Positions 9,974 to 18,062 of a stretch of 64,000 bases of DNA are shown here, piece after piece; within the stretch, counting starts at the first letter, position 1; each line of letters starts with the position of its first letter. The position numbers were made by a program, and so were the translations under genes. The notes below the pieces were generated by a model that was not told the DNA's origin, searched no databases, and saw only the letters and a program-made list of their open reading frames with translations. The DNA lies in assembly GCA_002353825.1 (NCBI GenBank), contig DEKJ01000063.1, positions 62,001 to 126,000 on the forward strand, given 5' to 3'. The DNA is from Prevotella sp. UBA2725 (GTDB lineage Bacteria; Bacteroidota; Bacteroidia; Bacteroidales; Bacteroidaceae).

Positions 9974-10000
9974 TTTGTCTAAGAATTCTTCGTACCTTTG
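9974..10000 (+). promoter_or_regulatory. Promoter of the LytS/LytTR operon
   Basis: Plus-strand -7 element TACCTTTG at 9993-10000 with TTTG at 9974-9977 as a possible -33 element (spacing somewhat short). It fixes the kinase start at ATG 10022, because the upstream TTG at 9998 is inside the -7 element. Confidence 0.6.
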
Positions 10001-10021
10001 CACACAAAAACATATCACGAT

Positions 10022-11071
10022 ATGGAACGCAGCAAACGACAGGACCTCATCATGTTTCTGAGCATGTGGCTGGTGGCGACCTTCATGTTTTTCGCCATCC
10101 TGTTTATCATGGAATATGGTAGTCTTGCACAGATGCTTCACGACTTCGGATGGGATGATGTCGTGCTTGAACTGATGACTGTATTGGTTTTTATCGGCAT
10201 CTCATTCTTTTACAACAAACTGTTTCTCCGTCTCGCTGTAGGACATCAGAAATACCGATTGCTGACCCTTGCTCACGCACTGATCCTATTGGTTCTTAAT
10301 ATTTTCGTTTCGTTTATTGTAATGGGCATGTACAATCTCTACTGGCCGATGCCGAGTGATGATTTCGTGAAAGGAGTTTACGTCTTCAGTCTCCTCTCCA
10401 CTTTTGTGGCCAGTATTGACGCCAATGTTGATCTGCAGAAGATGATTTACAAGCAGATGGAAGAAAAGCATGTCTTAGAGGTGGAGAACGCCCGAGAGAA
10501 GGAGGTGGGCATGCAGGCCCGGCTGATGGTCTTGAAATCGCAGGTCGATCCCCACTTTCTCTTCAACAACTTCAGCATCCTTTCAGATCTTATCGACGAG
10601 GACCCGAAAGCAGCCGGCGTCTTTCTGGACAATCTCTCAAAGGTATATCGCTACAAACTGACGGAGATGGAGCACAACCTCGTGGAGGTCAGTAAGGAGC
10701 TGCAGATGATCAAAGCCTATGCCGCTCTCATCACGACAAGGTTCGGAAAAGCCATTCAGATACAGATCGTTGAGCAGGAACCGATGCCAAAGGGTATGGT
10801 GCCTCCGCTCGCCGTTCAGATGTTGGTGGAGAACGCTGTGAAGCACAACGCGCATACCACGGCCGATCCTCTGAACATTTATATTGTGGTTGGAGGAAAT
10901 CAGATCATCGTCAGCAACAAGATTCATCCGCTGTCTTCTCCGGTCAAATCAACTGGTGTGGGACTGAAGAACCTTGATGACAGATATAGTCTGTTGTCGG
11001 ACCGGAAACCAACCGTCGAAGAAAAGAACAATACTTTTATCGTTACACTCCCCATTCTTAGCAAACAATGA
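10022..11071 (+). CDS. LytS-like sensor histidine kinase (His_kinase family)
   Basis: 349-residue kinase with four predicted transmembrane helices (about residues 10-30, 50-70, 82-104, 117-131), a short coiled-coil linker (MEEKHVLEVENAREKE) and the LytS/YehU-type kinase core. The phospho-acceptor is His178 in LKSQVDPHFLFNNF, which is the signature of this family. The ATPase part has LVENAVKHNA (N box) and STGVGLKNLDDRYSLL (G box). Start at ATG 10022, chosen because the promoter -7 element ends at 10000. The stop overlaps the regulator start (ATGA). In Bacteroidota such pairs are common, but their signals are mostly unknown. The divergent neighbour is the broken RND pump, a plausible former target. 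Confidence 0.9.
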   Translation: MERSKRQDLIMFLSMWLVATFMFFAILFIMEYGSLAQMLHDFGWDDVVLELMTVLVFIGISFFYNKLFLRLAVGHQKYRLLTLAHALILLVLNIFVSFIVMGMYNLYWPMPSDDFVKGVYVFSLLSTFVASIDANVDLQKMIYKQMEEKHVLEVENAREKEVGMQARLMVLKSQVDPHFLFNNFSILSDLIDEDPKAAGVFLDNLSKVYRYKLTEMEHNLVEVSKELQMIKAYAALITTRFGKAIQIQIVEQEPMPKGMVPPLAVQMLVENAVKHNAHTTADPLNIYIVVGGNQIIVSNKIHPLSSPVKSTGVGLKNLDDRYSLLSDRKPTVEEKNNTFIVTLPILSKQ

Positions 11072-11838
11072 ACGCACTGATTATAGAAGATGAGTTCCGC
11101 AATGCCAACCGACTGCGGAAGATGCTCGTAGACATCGATCCTGAGATGCACATCGACGGCCCCTTGGAGACGGTCACGGAGACGCACCAATGGCTGCGCA
11201 GCCACCCGGCACCGGACGTGATCTTCGCGGACATCCGACTCTCCGACGGTGTGAGTTTCGACGCGCTCGATGCCGTCGACAACCACACTGCCGTGGTGTT
11301 CACGACAGCTTACGACGAATATGCGCTGCAGGCTTTCCAATATAATGGCATCGCCTACCTCATGAAACCGATTGAGGAAGAGGAACTTCGCGCCACCGTA
11401 GATAGAATCAGAGACATGAAAGGGAGCAGCACGCAGCCGGATGTCAATGCCGCCATGCTGCGTGACCTCCTTGCCAATCTCCGCCAAGGGGGCACCTCCT
11501 ATCGCGAACGTTTTCTGATACCCTACAAGGATGGGTTCGAGGTTGCCAATGTCAAGGAGGTGAGCCACATCTACTCTGAATACAAAAACACGAAACTGTG
11601 TCTCAAGGACGGTACGAAGTACACGCTCAATATGTCGCTCGATGAAATAGAGCAGCAGCTCAATCCTAACCAGTTCTTCCGTGTCAACCGCCAGTTCATT
11701 GTTGCTGTAGACAGTGTAGCTGGCTTAAAATCCTATTTCGGCGGAAAGATCCGCGTACGTATCCGCAACTTTGAAGACTTGGAGGTGATGTGCAGCCGCG
11801 ATAAGGCGCCTCAGCTGAAGGCGTGGCTGAATAAGTAA
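11068..11838 (+). CDS. LytTR-family response regulator
   Basis: 256-residue regulator with a receiver domain (EDE near residues 7-9, phospho-acceptor Asp55 in FADIRLSDG, Thr-Ala in VFTTAYDEYA, Lys in LMKPIEEEE), a linker of about 25 residues and a C-terminal LytTR DNA-binding domain (FLIPYKDGFEVANVKEVSHIY, then HRVNRQF-like FFRVNRQFIVAVDSV). LytTR domains bind pairs of short direct repeats about two helical turns apart. Overlaps the kinase by 4 bases. Likely acts with the kinase on the repeats at 9881-9960. The several 22-bp-spaced arrays elsewhere in the window would also fit this type of regulator, but no link is shown. Confidence 0.93.
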   Translation: MNALIIEDEFRNANRLRKMLVDIDPEMHIDGPLETVTETHQWLRSHPAPDVIFADIRLSDGVSFDALDAVDNHTAVVFTTAYDEYALQAFQYNGIAYLMKPIEEEELRATVDRIRDMKGSSTQPDVNAAMLRDLLANLRQGGTSYRERFLIPYKDGFEVANVKEVSHIYSEYKNTKLCLKDGTKYTLNMSLDEIEQQLNPNQFFRVNRQFIVAVDSVAGLKSYFGGKIRVRIRNFEDLEVMCSRDKAPQLKAWLNK

Positions 11839-11854
11839 CAATGAGCCGACCATT

Positions 11855-12177
11855 CAACCGTAATCGCATCGCCATTTCATCGGAATCGCAGCTCCATTAT
11901 AGTAAATTATTATGACGATTACACTTTTATCCCATGAGGATTTAAGCGAGAACGCAGAGGAATTCTAACACACTAACAAACTAACACTAACATTAAGGTC
12001 GTTCACGCTTTTTTTTGCGAAGGACTGATTTGATGCCAGTCTTAATTCTATTTTAACATATTATAATAATATATTATAATTAATAATATAATTAATATAT
12101 TAAAGTAATATTAACTTTGAGAGCGCATTCTGACACCATGAACGATCTTAATGTTAGTGTTAGTTTGTTAGTTGTTA
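11855..12177. repeat. Composite intergenic element A: 22-bp repeats, inverted arms, AT-rich core
   Basis: This fills the gap between the LytTR gene and the HD gene. AATCGCA occurs at 11862 and 11884 (22 bases apart), with CGATTACA at 11916. Then come two inverted arms: the left arm 11965-12005 is built from CTAACAnn units in 8-bp phase, and the right arm 12140-12177 is its reverse complement. The core is 26 of 26 identical (11972-11997 and 12147-12172), with TCGTTCA matching beyond one mismatch. Between the arms lie about 135 bases, of which 12050-12115 is almost pure A/T. A promoter-like TAACTTTG lies at 12112-12119, pointing to the right. The right arm supplies the last codons (KTNN, stop) of the HD gene. 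See element B at 27147-27442. Confidence 0.75.
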
Positions 12178-12704
12178 GTTTTGGGGTCGTACACCTCGAT
12201 GAACATCTGATTGCACAAACGCTTTCCGGTCTCAGTCTTGAAGACATGACTCAAGGCGTTCTCTATTCCCGTCTTGGAGATGTTATCTTCAAAGAAATTG
12301 ACAAGGAAGTCTGCCTCCACAAGAATCTGATAATCGATGCCATCAATATTTTTATAGGTATGGTGGTGCCCAACGAGGTAGCAGACGCGGTCAATGTCCT
12401 TCGGATCAAAGCCTTGCTCGGTCAGCAATTCGCGTGCGGGAGCCGGACCGAGCTCTTCCTGGTATTTGCCATTGGAGTTGCCGTATTTAGCCTCTGCTGC
12501 ATGAATGCCGATGTCGTGAACGACAGCTGCCATCTCCGTGACCAACTGTGTGTGAGCATCGACATGCTCCAGGCGCGCGATGAGTTGTGCGAAGCGATGA
12601 ACCTTCAGAAAATGCTGGATGCGCATGGCATCACCTTTGTCAAACTCGATCATGGCCAGCGTCAGCCGGTCGATTTTGCTTTCTATTGTTTCTTCCATAA
12701 TCAT
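12168..12704 (-). CDS. HD-domain phosphohydrolase
   Basis: 178-residue HD-superfamily protein. Metal ligands visible: His36 (KVHRFA), His63-Asp64 in VVHDIGIHAAE, a His cluster in LVGHHHTYKN near residue 112, and Asp in LVEADFLVNF near 129, the complete H, HD, D set of a single-domain HD hydrolase. Members of this group act on nucleotides or phosphate esters; the substrate cannot be read from sequence. The start at 12704 has a second Met two codons on. The 3' end reads into the right arm of intergenic element A, so the last four residues are encoded by the repeat. Divergent from the CDF transporter, with back-to-back promoters. Confidence 0.85.
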   Translation of the reverse strand: MIMEETIESKIDRLTLAMIEFDKGDAMRIQHFLKVHRFAQLIARLEHVDAHTQLVTEMAAVVHDIGIHAAEAKYGNSNGKYQEELGPAPARELLTEQGFDPKDIDRVCYLVGHHHTYKNIDGIDYQILVEADFLVNFFEDNISKTGIENALSHVFKTETGKRLCNQMFIEVYDPKTNN

Positions 12705-12726
12705 TATGATTTCAAACTTTCGCGAA

Positions 12727-12785
12727 CAAAATTACAAAGTTTTCATCGTTTTCTTGCGCGTTTAATGTGAAAAGTTGTAAGTTTG
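12727..12785. promoter_or_regulatory. Divergent promoters for the HD hydrolase and the CDF transporter
   Basis: Minus-strand TAATTTTG at 12734-12727 serves the HD gene. Plus-strand TAAGTTTG at 12778-12785, with TTG at 12754-12756 as -33, serves the transporter and rules out an upstream start at 12767. Confidence 0.7.
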
Positions 12786-12808
12786 CACACTCAAAATACA
12801 AAAACATT

Positions 12809-13744
12809 ATGGAAGAGAGTAACGAGATAAAAAGAGAGCACGCAATATACAGAGTGACGATCAGCGGAAGTATCATCAACGTGGTACTGCTGGTGTTTAA
12901 GTTCATCGCCGGAATCTTAGGCGGTTCAGCGGCAATGATTGCCGATGCCGTGCACTCGCTAAGCGATTTTCTGACAGATATCGTTGTACTTATCTTCGTG
13001 AAACTCAGCAACAAGCCACAGGATAAGGATCACGACTTCGGCCACGGCAAATATGAGACCCTGGCTACAGCACTTATCGGCATTGGCCTCTTTCTCGTAG
13101 GCGCCATGATCTGTATTGGCGGTCTGGAGAAGATATGGCAGGTGATTCACGGTGAGACGCTCCCGAGTCCGGGTGTCATTGCCTTTGTAGCTGCCGTCGT
13201 GAGTATCATATTGAAGGAATGGTGCTATCAGTTCACCGCCAAGGTGGGCAAGCGCTACGACTCACAGGCCGTCATTGCCAACGCCTGGCACCACCACTCT
13301 GATGCCCTCTCGTCTATCGGCACGGCTGTAGGTATCGGCGGCGCTATCCTGCTCGGCACTAAATGGACGGTTCTCGACCCGCTGACGGCCGTGGCTGTGA
13401 GTGGATTCATCATCTGGGAAGCCATCAAGCTCATCAAGCAATCGTCAAGCGAACTGTTGGAGGCCAGTCTCCCCGACGACGTCGAGCAGAAGATCACGGA
13501 TGCAGCCCTTGAGGAGCCGGGCGTGAGCGAAGTGCACAACCTCCGTACGCGCCGTATCGGAGACCATTGTGCCATAGAGATGCACGTGAGGATGCCGGGA
13601 GAGATGAGTCTCTATGAAGCACATAACCATGCGACACACATTGAAAACCGTGTCAGGAAAGCATTCGGACCGCAGACACATATTATTATTCATTTCGAGC
13701 CATTGAAAGAAGACGGGGAATATGTCGACCCTACCCACAAATGA
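12809..13744 (+). CDS. Cation diffusion facilitator (CDF) metal transporter
   Basis: 311-residue inner-membrane divalent cation/proton antiporter. Six transmembrane helices are expected: SIINVVLLVFKFIAGILGG (TM1), MIADAVHSLSDFLTDIVVLIF (TM2, with His and Asp ligands), GLFLVGAMICIGGLEKIW, IAFVAAVVSIILKEWCY, WHHHSDALSSIGTAVGIGGAI (TM5, HxxxD metal site) and VAVSGFIIWEAIK. A cytosolic C-terminal dimerisation domain follows (EEPGVSEVHNLRTRRIG, HVRMPGEMSLYEAH, THIIIHFEP). The motif DHDFGHGKYET between TM2 and TM3 is characteristic of the family. Start at ATG 12809, downstream of the -7 element. Zn, Fe or Mn specificity is not determined. Confidence 0.92.
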   Translation: MEESNEIKREHAIYRVTISGSIINVVLLVFKFIAGILGGSAAMIADAVHSLSDFLTDIVVLIFVKLSNKPQDKDHDFGHGKYETLATALIGIGLFLVGAMICIGGLEKIWQVIHGETLPSPGVIAFVAAVVSIILKEWCYQFTAKVGKRYDSQAVIANAWHHHSDALSSIGTAVGIGGAILLGTKWTVLDPLTAVAVSGFIIWEAIKLIKQSSSELLEASLPDDVEQKITDAALEEPGVSEVHNLRTRRIGDHCAIEMHVRMPGEMSLYEAHNHATHIENRVRKAFGPQTHIIIHFEPLKEDGEYVDPTHK

Positions 13745-13795
13745 GGATAACGTGTCTTTTTCGATTGATTATGAATGTTTTTTCCTAAAAAGCAG

Positions 13796-13803
13796 TAACT
13801 TTG
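13796..13803 (+). promoter_or_regulatory. -7 element for map
   Basis: TAACTTTG, 18 bases upstream of the methionine aminopeptidase start. Confidence 0.65.
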
Positions 13804-13821
13804 CACGTTAGAAATTTTTAG

Positions 13822-14694
13822 ATGTTTATGAAACTCAATAAGAAACGCCGGTGGCACTGCCTTCCAGGCCAGGAGCCTACCGAGCTGGATAAAAAGATTA
13901 TGTATTGGGAGGGGAAGGGCAAGCTTGTGCCTACCCGTGACATGGTCCGCACTCCCGAACAGATTGAAGGCATCCGCGTGGCTGGAAAGCTCAACACCGG
14001 TTGCCTCGATGCCGTAGAAGCAATGATCGCTCCGGGCATCAGTACTCAGGATATCGACGACTGCGTGATGCAGTATTGCAAAGACCACGACTGTCATCCT
14101 TCGTGCCTCAACTATGAGGGCTTCCCGAAAGCTGTCTGCACGAGTATCAATGAGGTCGTATGCCATGGTATCCCTAAGAAAGAAGACGTGCTGCAGCCGG
14201 GTGATATCGTGAATGTGGATATGACCCTCGACTACAACGGCTACTTCGGTGACGCTTCGCGTATGTTCATCATCGGTGGTCATACAACGCCGGAGAAGGA
14301 GCAGCTCGTCCGTGTGACGAAAGAGTGCCTCGACCTCGGTGCGGAGGCTGCCAAGCCGTGGGGCTTCCTCGGCGACATCGGTCACGCTATTCAGAAGCAT
14401 GCCGAGAAATACGGCTATGGTGTGGTGCGCGACCTCTGCGGCCACGGTGTGGGTCTTGCCATGCACGAGGAGCCGGAGGTGCTGCACTATGGCCATAAGG
14501 GCACTGGCATGATGCTCGTGCCGGGCATGACCTTCACCATTGAACCGATGATCAACATGGGTACCTGGAAAGTGTTTATCGATGCTGATGATCCTTACGG
14601 ATGGGAGGTGATCTCGGGTGACGAGCAGCCTTCAGCACAATGGGAGCACACGTTCCTCATGACCGAACACGGAGTAGAGATCCTTTCATATTAA
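13822..14694 (+). CDS. map: Type I methionine aminopeptidase
   Basis: 290-residue enzyme that removes the initiator Met from nascent proteins. The pita-bread fold ligands are visible: Asp in VDMTLDYNGYFGDASRMF (two Asp), His in LCGHGVGLAMHEEP, Glu in FTIEPMINMG and Glu in QWEHTFLMTEHG. The N-terminus has a roughly 40-residue extension (NKKRRWHCLPGQEPTELDKKI) before the core, seen in longer MetAP-I forms; it has only a single Cys, so no zinc finger. Either Met1 or Met3 could start. The next gene begins 8 bases after the stop, so map-tsaD-pncC form a translation-related cluster. Confidence 0.93.
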   Translation: MFMKLNKKRRWHCLPGQEPTELDKKIMYWEGKGKLVPTRDMVRTPEQIEGIRVAGKLNTGCLDAVEAMIAPGISTQDIDDCVMQYCKDHDCHPSCLNYEGFPKAVCTSINEVVCHGIPKKEDVLQPGDIVNVDMTLDYNGYFGDASRMFIIGGHTTPEKEQLVRVTKECLDLGAEAAKPWGFLGDIGHAIQKHAEKYGYGVVRDLCGHGVGLAMHEEPEVLHYGHKGTGMMLVPGMTFTIEPMINMGTWKVFIDADDPYGWEVISGDEQPSAQWEHTFLMTEHGVEILSY

Positions 14695-14702
14695 AAAATC
14701 CT

Positions 14703-15728
14703 ATGCAAGACATATATATATTAGGTATAGAGAGCAGCTGCGATGACACGTCGGCTGCTGTCCTGCGCAACGGTGTGCTGCTGAGCAACGTCACCGCCTC
14801 ACAGGAGGTGCACCGTGCCTACGGCGGTGTGGTGCCTGAGCTCGCCAGCCGTGCCCATCAGCAGAATGTGGTGCCGGTAGTGGATCAGGCTATCAAACGT
14901 GCAGGAATCACGAAGGAGCAGCTCTCCGCCGTGGCTTTCACGCGTGGTCCGGGACTGATGGGTTCACTGCTCGTCGGCGTGAGCTTCGCTAAAGGCTTTG
15001 CACGCAGTCTGGAGATTCCTCTCATTGACGTCAACCATCTGCAAGGTCACGTCATGGCTCATTTCATCAAAGAGAGCGACGACGACAATCACATGCCGCC
15101 CCTGCCGTTCATCTGCCTGCTCGTTTCTGGTGGTAACTCACAGATCGTGAAGGTCAATGCCTACAACGACATGGAGGTGCTCGGTCAGACCATCGACGAC
15201 GCAGCCGGTGAGGCTATCGACAAATGTTCGAAAGTAATGGGACTCGGCTACCCCGGTGGTCCTATCATTGATAAGCTCGCACGTAAGGGTAATCCCCTGG
15301 CTTATAAATTCGCAGAGCCGCATATCCCCGGTTACGACTATTCATTCTCGGGCTTGAAGACTTCCTTCCTTTATAATCTGCGCAAGTGGGTAGCTGAAGA
15401 TCCTGACTTCGTGGAGCATCACAAGGAAGACCTTGCAGCAAGTCTGGAGCACACCATCGTGGATATTCTGATGAAGAAACTGCGGTTGGCTGTCAAAGAC
15501 ACGGGCATCAAGCATGTAGCCGTGGCAGGTGGTGTGTCAGCCAACAACGGTCTGCGCAACTCTTTCCGCGAACATGCTGCTAAATATGGCTGGACGATCT
15601 ACATCCCGAAGTTCAGCTACACGACAGATAACGCAGCTATGATCGGTATCGTGGGCTATTACAAGTACCTCGACAAGGACTTCTGCTCCATCGATGCACC
15701 CGCTTTCTCAAAAGTAACATTCAAATAA
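14703..15728 (+). CDS. tsaD: tRNA N6-adenosine threonylcarbamoyltransferase TsaD
   Basis: 341-residue ASKHA-fold protein that transfers the threonylcarbamoyl group to A37 of ANN-decoding tRNAs, working with TsaB and TsaE. Hallmarks: the start LGIESSCDDTSAAVL, the metal-binding HxxxH in VNHLQGHVMAHF, FICLLVSGGNSQIV, GEAIDKCSKVMGLGYPGGP, and VAVAGGVSANNGLR near the end. Start at ATG 14703; an upstream in-frame ATG at 14640 lies inside map and is rejected. Closely spaced between map and pncC. Confidence 0.96.
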   Translation: MQDIYILGIESSCDDTSAAVLRNGVLLSNVTASQEVHRAYGGVVPELASRAHQQNVVPVVDQAIKRAGITKEQLSAVAFTRGPGLMGSLLVGVSFAKGFARSLEIPLIDVNHLQGHVMAHFIKESDDDNHMPPLPFICLLVSGGNSQIVKVNAYNDMEVLGQTIDDAAGEAIDKCSKVMGLGYPGGPIIDKLARKGNPLAYKFAEPHIPGYDYSFSGLKTSFLYNLRKWVAEDPDFVEHHKEDLAASLEHTIVDILMKKLRLAVKDTGIKHVAVAGGVSANNGLRNSFREHAAKYGWTIYIPKFSYTTDNAAMIGIVGYYKYLDKDFCSIDAPAFSKVTFK

Positions 15729-15733
15729 AAGAT

Positions 15734-16231
15734 ATGGAATTAGAAACCAAAGTACTGAGCCATCGCATTCAGGAGGCACTTTATAATAACAATGAGACAC
15801 TGGGCACAGCCGAGAGCTGCACAGGCGGACGTATCGCAGAGGCTATCATCGCCGTTCCTGGCGCCTCACAGTATTTCAAAGGCGGCATCGTAAGCTACAC
15901 CAATGAGATCAAGGAGAAGCTCCTCAATGTCTCTCACGAAGTGCTGGAAGAGCAGACTGCTGTCTGCGAGGAAGTAGCCAAGGAGATGGTCATCGGGGCA
16001 TGCAATACTCTGAATGTCGACTATGCGATCTCTGCTACTGGCGTGGCTGGCCCAACAGGTGGTACACCGGAGATTCCCGTGGGAACGATCTGGCTCGGCT
16101 ATGGCTCCAAAGACGACGTGCGCACGTTCAAACTCACCGAAGATTTCGGACGTGACATCAACCTCGCCATTGCTACAAACAAAGCGCTGCATCTCTTCAT
16201 CGACTACATCAACGAGAAGCATAATCAGTAA
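15734..16231 (+). CDS. pncC: CinA C-terminal-type nicotinamide-nucleotide amidase (PncC)
   Basis: 165-residue stand-alone CinA_C domain, which deamidates NMN to nicotinate mononucleotide for NAD recycling. Family motifs: LGTAESCTGGRIAEAI (active-site Ser/Thr region), YFKGGIVSYTNEIKEKLL, EMVIGACNTLNVDYAISATGVAGPTGG and PVGTIWLGYG. Length matches the single-domain form; the N-terminal MoCF-like half of full CinA is absent. It starts 5 bases after tsaD. Confidence 0.9.
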   Translation: MELETKVLSHRIQEALYNNNETLGTAESCTGGRIAEAIIAVPGASQYFKGGIVSYTNEIKEKLLNVSHEVLEEQTAVCEEVAKEMVIGACNTLNVDYAISATGVAGPTGGTPEIPVGTIWLGYGSKDDVRTFKLTEDFGRDINLAIATNKALHLFIDYINEKHNQ

Positions 16232-16266
16232 AAAAGCTTAAATATTAATATTTTAGCTCGCTTTGC

Positions 16267-16297
16267 TTTGTGTTTCACGAGATATTTTGTAATTTTG
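16267..16297 (+). promoter_or_regulatory. Promoter of the L28-L33 operon
   Basis: TTTG at 16267-16270 and TAATTTTG at 16290-16297, 19 bases apart; the first gene starts 51 bases downstream. One of the best consensus matches in the window. Confidence 0.75.
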
Positions 16298-16348
16298 CAC
16301 TCTGTTTGGAATAAGTAGTTAAAATCGCATCAAAAACAAAGAATAGCA

Positions 16349-16612
16349 ATGTCTAAGATTTGTCAGATAACAGGCAAGAAGGCACAGATAGGTTGCAATG
16401 TGTCTCACTCAAAGCACCACACAAAGCGCAGCTTTGACGTTAACCTCTTCAGCAAGAAGTTCTTCTATGTAGAGGAGAATTGCTGGATTTCCCTGAAGGT
16501 CAGCGCCGCTGGTCTTCGTCTTATCAATAAAGTCGGTCTGGACGCAGCTCTTAAGCAAGCCGTTGCTAAGGGTTACTGCGACTGGAAGGACATTAAAGTA
16601 ATAGGAGACTAA
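16349..16612 (+). CDS. rpmB: Ribosomal protein bL28
   Basis: 87-residue large-subunit protein. Starts MSKICQITGKKAQIGCNVSHSKHHTKRSF, with the conserved basic middle (VNLFSKKFFY, WISLKVSAAGLRLINKVGLDAAL). Length is in the normal range of about 78-90. First gene of a three-gene operon with L33 5 bases downstream. Confidence 0.97.
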   Translation: MSKICQITGKKAQIGCNVSHSKHHTKRSFDVNLFSKKFFYVEENCWISLKVSAAGLRLINKVGLDAALKQAVAKGYCDWKDIKVIGD

Positions 16613-16617
16613 TAACG

Positions 16618-16806
16618 ATGGCAAAGAAAGGTAAGGGCAATAGAGTACAGGTGATCCTCGAGTGCACAGAGATGAAGAACTCGGGTCTGCCCGGCACAAG
16701 CCGCTACGTCACCACAAAGAATCGTAAGAATACTCCTGAGCGTCTCGAGCTCATGAAGTACAACCCCATCCTGAAAAAGATGACGCTCCACAAGGAGATC
16801 AAGTAA
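16618..16806 (+). CDS. rpmG: Ribosomal protein bL33 (zinc-free form)
   Basis: 62-residue large-subunit protein (MAKKGKGNRVQVILECTE, GTSRYVTTKNRKNTPERLELMKYNPILKK). The paired CxxC zinc motifs of the C+ form are absent; only one Cys is present, so this is the zinc-independent C- paralogue. Sits between L28 and a DUF4295-type gene, the standard order in Bacteroidota. Confidence 0.96.
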   Translation: MAKKGKGNRVQVILECTEMKNSGLPGTSRYVTTKNRKNTPERLELMKYNPILKKMTLHKEIK

Positions 16807-16846
16807 TCTGAACTCAGGTCATAAACATTTTAATCAGTTATAGACT

Positions 16847-17002
16847 ATGGCAAAGAAAGCTGTCGCTACCCTTCACGAAGGTAGCACTGATGGCCGCGCT
16901 TATTCAAAGGTCATCAAGATGGTGAAGAGCCCCAAGACTGGTGCTTATGTGTTCGAGGAGCAGATGGTTCCCAACGAGGCAGTTAAGGACTTCTTCAAAT
17001 AA
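16847..17002 (+). CDS. DUF4295-type small basic ribosome-associated protein
   Basis: 51 residues: MAKKAVATLHEGSTDGRAYS, then KVIKMVKSPKTGAYVFEEQM and VPNEAVKDFFK. It matches the Bacteroidota-restricted DUF4295 family that follows L28 and L33, which I recall being seen as an extra large-subunit protein in a Bacteroidota ribosome structure (from memory). It begins 40 bases after L33 and is followed at once by a strong terminator, so it is the last gene of the operon. Too short for default gene callers with a 60-residue cut-off. Confidence 0.88.
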   Translation: MAKKAVATLHEGSTDGRAYSKVIKMVKSPKTGAYVFEEQMVPNEAVKDFFK

Positions 17003-17027
17003 GAGATAATCATATTATCATCATATC

Positions 17028-17066
17028 AAAAACGGCGTATCAAGCAATTGATACGCCGTTTTTTAT
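17028..17066 (+). terminator. Rho-independent terminator of the L28-L33 operon
   Basis: Perfect 16-bp stem, 17028-17043 with 17048-17063, loop GCAA, ending in a T run. The A run on the left arm makes it work in both directions. Confidence 0.9.
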
Positions 17067-17205
17067 TTTCTGCAGGATGGCACTAATGCCCTCAAAGATG
17101 GCTAACACGGTTAGCCCTGGGCAAGAAGCAGCACCTCGGAGAGGTGCCACTAAGTTAACAGGTAAGGAGCGCAGCGACGCAACCTGGGGTTGAGGATCGT
17201 ACAGT
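17064..17205. other. Intergenic stretch with two short hairpins
   Basis: Contains GGCTAAC/GTTAGCC (17100-17116) and CACCTC/GAGGTG (17132-17146) stem-loops, followed by a GC-rich segment (GAGCGCAGCGACGCAACC) that differs in composition from the usual AT-rich gaps. It may be a REP-like repeat or the terminator of the convergent SDR gene. No coding signal. Confidence 0.4.
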
Positions 17206-17997
17206 TTAACTTAACCGGTCGGCCTCGAAGAGGGCGAACCTTCTCCATATCCAATTTGGCATCAACCTCCAAAGAAACGTCAGCATCCTCCATCTCCAGT
17301 CGATGACCACGACATGCTTTTGCGCATAGATTGCTGCAACGATCTTTCGAGCTACCTTCAACGGATCAAGCACCATTGGATAATGTGTCCCATCATCTAT
17401 CAGTGCCGTACGCACAAATCCCGGGCGAATATCCGTAAAATGAATATCCAACCCACGCGTCTTTGCCTGTTGCTCTAAGGCTTGCAGATAGACATTCTCA
17501 AAAGCTTTTGAGGCACTGTAGGCCGGTGCTGGACCAAGCCCCTTGGTGCCAGCTATAGACGAGATAACGGCTATCTGACCATGTCCTACAGAAGCGAAAT
17601 AGCGATAAGCCTCACCCAACATACGGGCAAATCCCAAGCCGTTGACAGCCACCGTACGCAGTTCCTTCTGTTTCTCGAGCACGTGGTTCTGCCACCCCAC
17701 TCCAGCAGCATGAAAATAAAGATCGATGCCGCCCATTTCATCAATGAGCTGGCGCAAGCTGACATCAGCATTGTCTGAGGTGATATCCATCTCTCGAACA
17801 ATCGCATGGCCCATTGATTTCTTATCAGAAGAATGATCTTCAACCGTGTATTCCTCTGCCAAAGACTCCAACAGAGTACCACGACGAGCCACGAGGCCAA
17901 CCGTCCAACCGTCGTTCAACAACAAGCGGGCGACCTCTCTACCCATGCCTGAAGAAGCTCCTACAACGATCGCCTTGTGACCAGAGAACTTACTCAT
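17206..17997 (-). CDS. Short-chain dehydrogenase/reductase
   Basis: 263-residue classical SDR. Cofactor motif GASSGMG at residues 13-19, with VARRG at 36-40 (Arg after strand 2 suggests NADP preference). NAG is replaced by HAAG (96-99), and the catalytic set is Asn119, Ser near 147, Tyr160 and Lys164 (YSASK). The basic, Trp-rich C-terminus (VIDWRWRMLTFLWRLMPNWIWRRF) is unusual and could be an amphipathic membrane-associating tail, as in some lipid-modifying SDRs. Substrate unknown. Sits 65 bases after pyrD in the same direction and could be its distal operon partner. Confidence 0.85.
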   Translation of the reverse strand: MSKFSGHKAIVVGASSGMGREVARLLLNDGWTVGLVARRGTLLESLAEEYTVEDHSSDKKSMGHAIVREMDITSDNADVSLRQLIDEMGGIDLYFHAAGVGWQNHVLEKQKELRTVAVNGLGFARMLGEAYRYFASVGHGQIAVISSIAGTKGLGPAPAYSASKAFENVYLQALEQQAKTRGLDIHFTDIRPGFVRTALIDDGTHYPMVLDPLKVARKIVAAIYAQKHVVVIDWRWRMLTFLWRLMPNWIWRRFALFEADRLS

Positions 17998-18004
17998 ATA
18001 TTTT

Positions 18005-18036
18005 GAGTTTATAAGTTTATGAGTTTGTGAGTCCGC
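18005..18036. repeat. 8-bp-phased repeat (GAGTTTAT-like)
   Basis: Four units in 8-bp phase: GAGTTTAT, AAGTTTAT, GAGTTTGT, GAGTCCGC. The reverse complement matches the AACTCATA/AACTCACT units of the array at 38121-38192. Confidence 0.55.
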
Positions 18037-18062
18037 GAATGAATTAGCCTAATCATGTCGTA

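Noticed and set aside
11965..12177. Proven invertible promoter
   Set aside because: The arms and a -7-like motif are there, but no recombinase gene is adjacent and nothing in one sequence shows inversion; kept only as a hypothesis in the findings.
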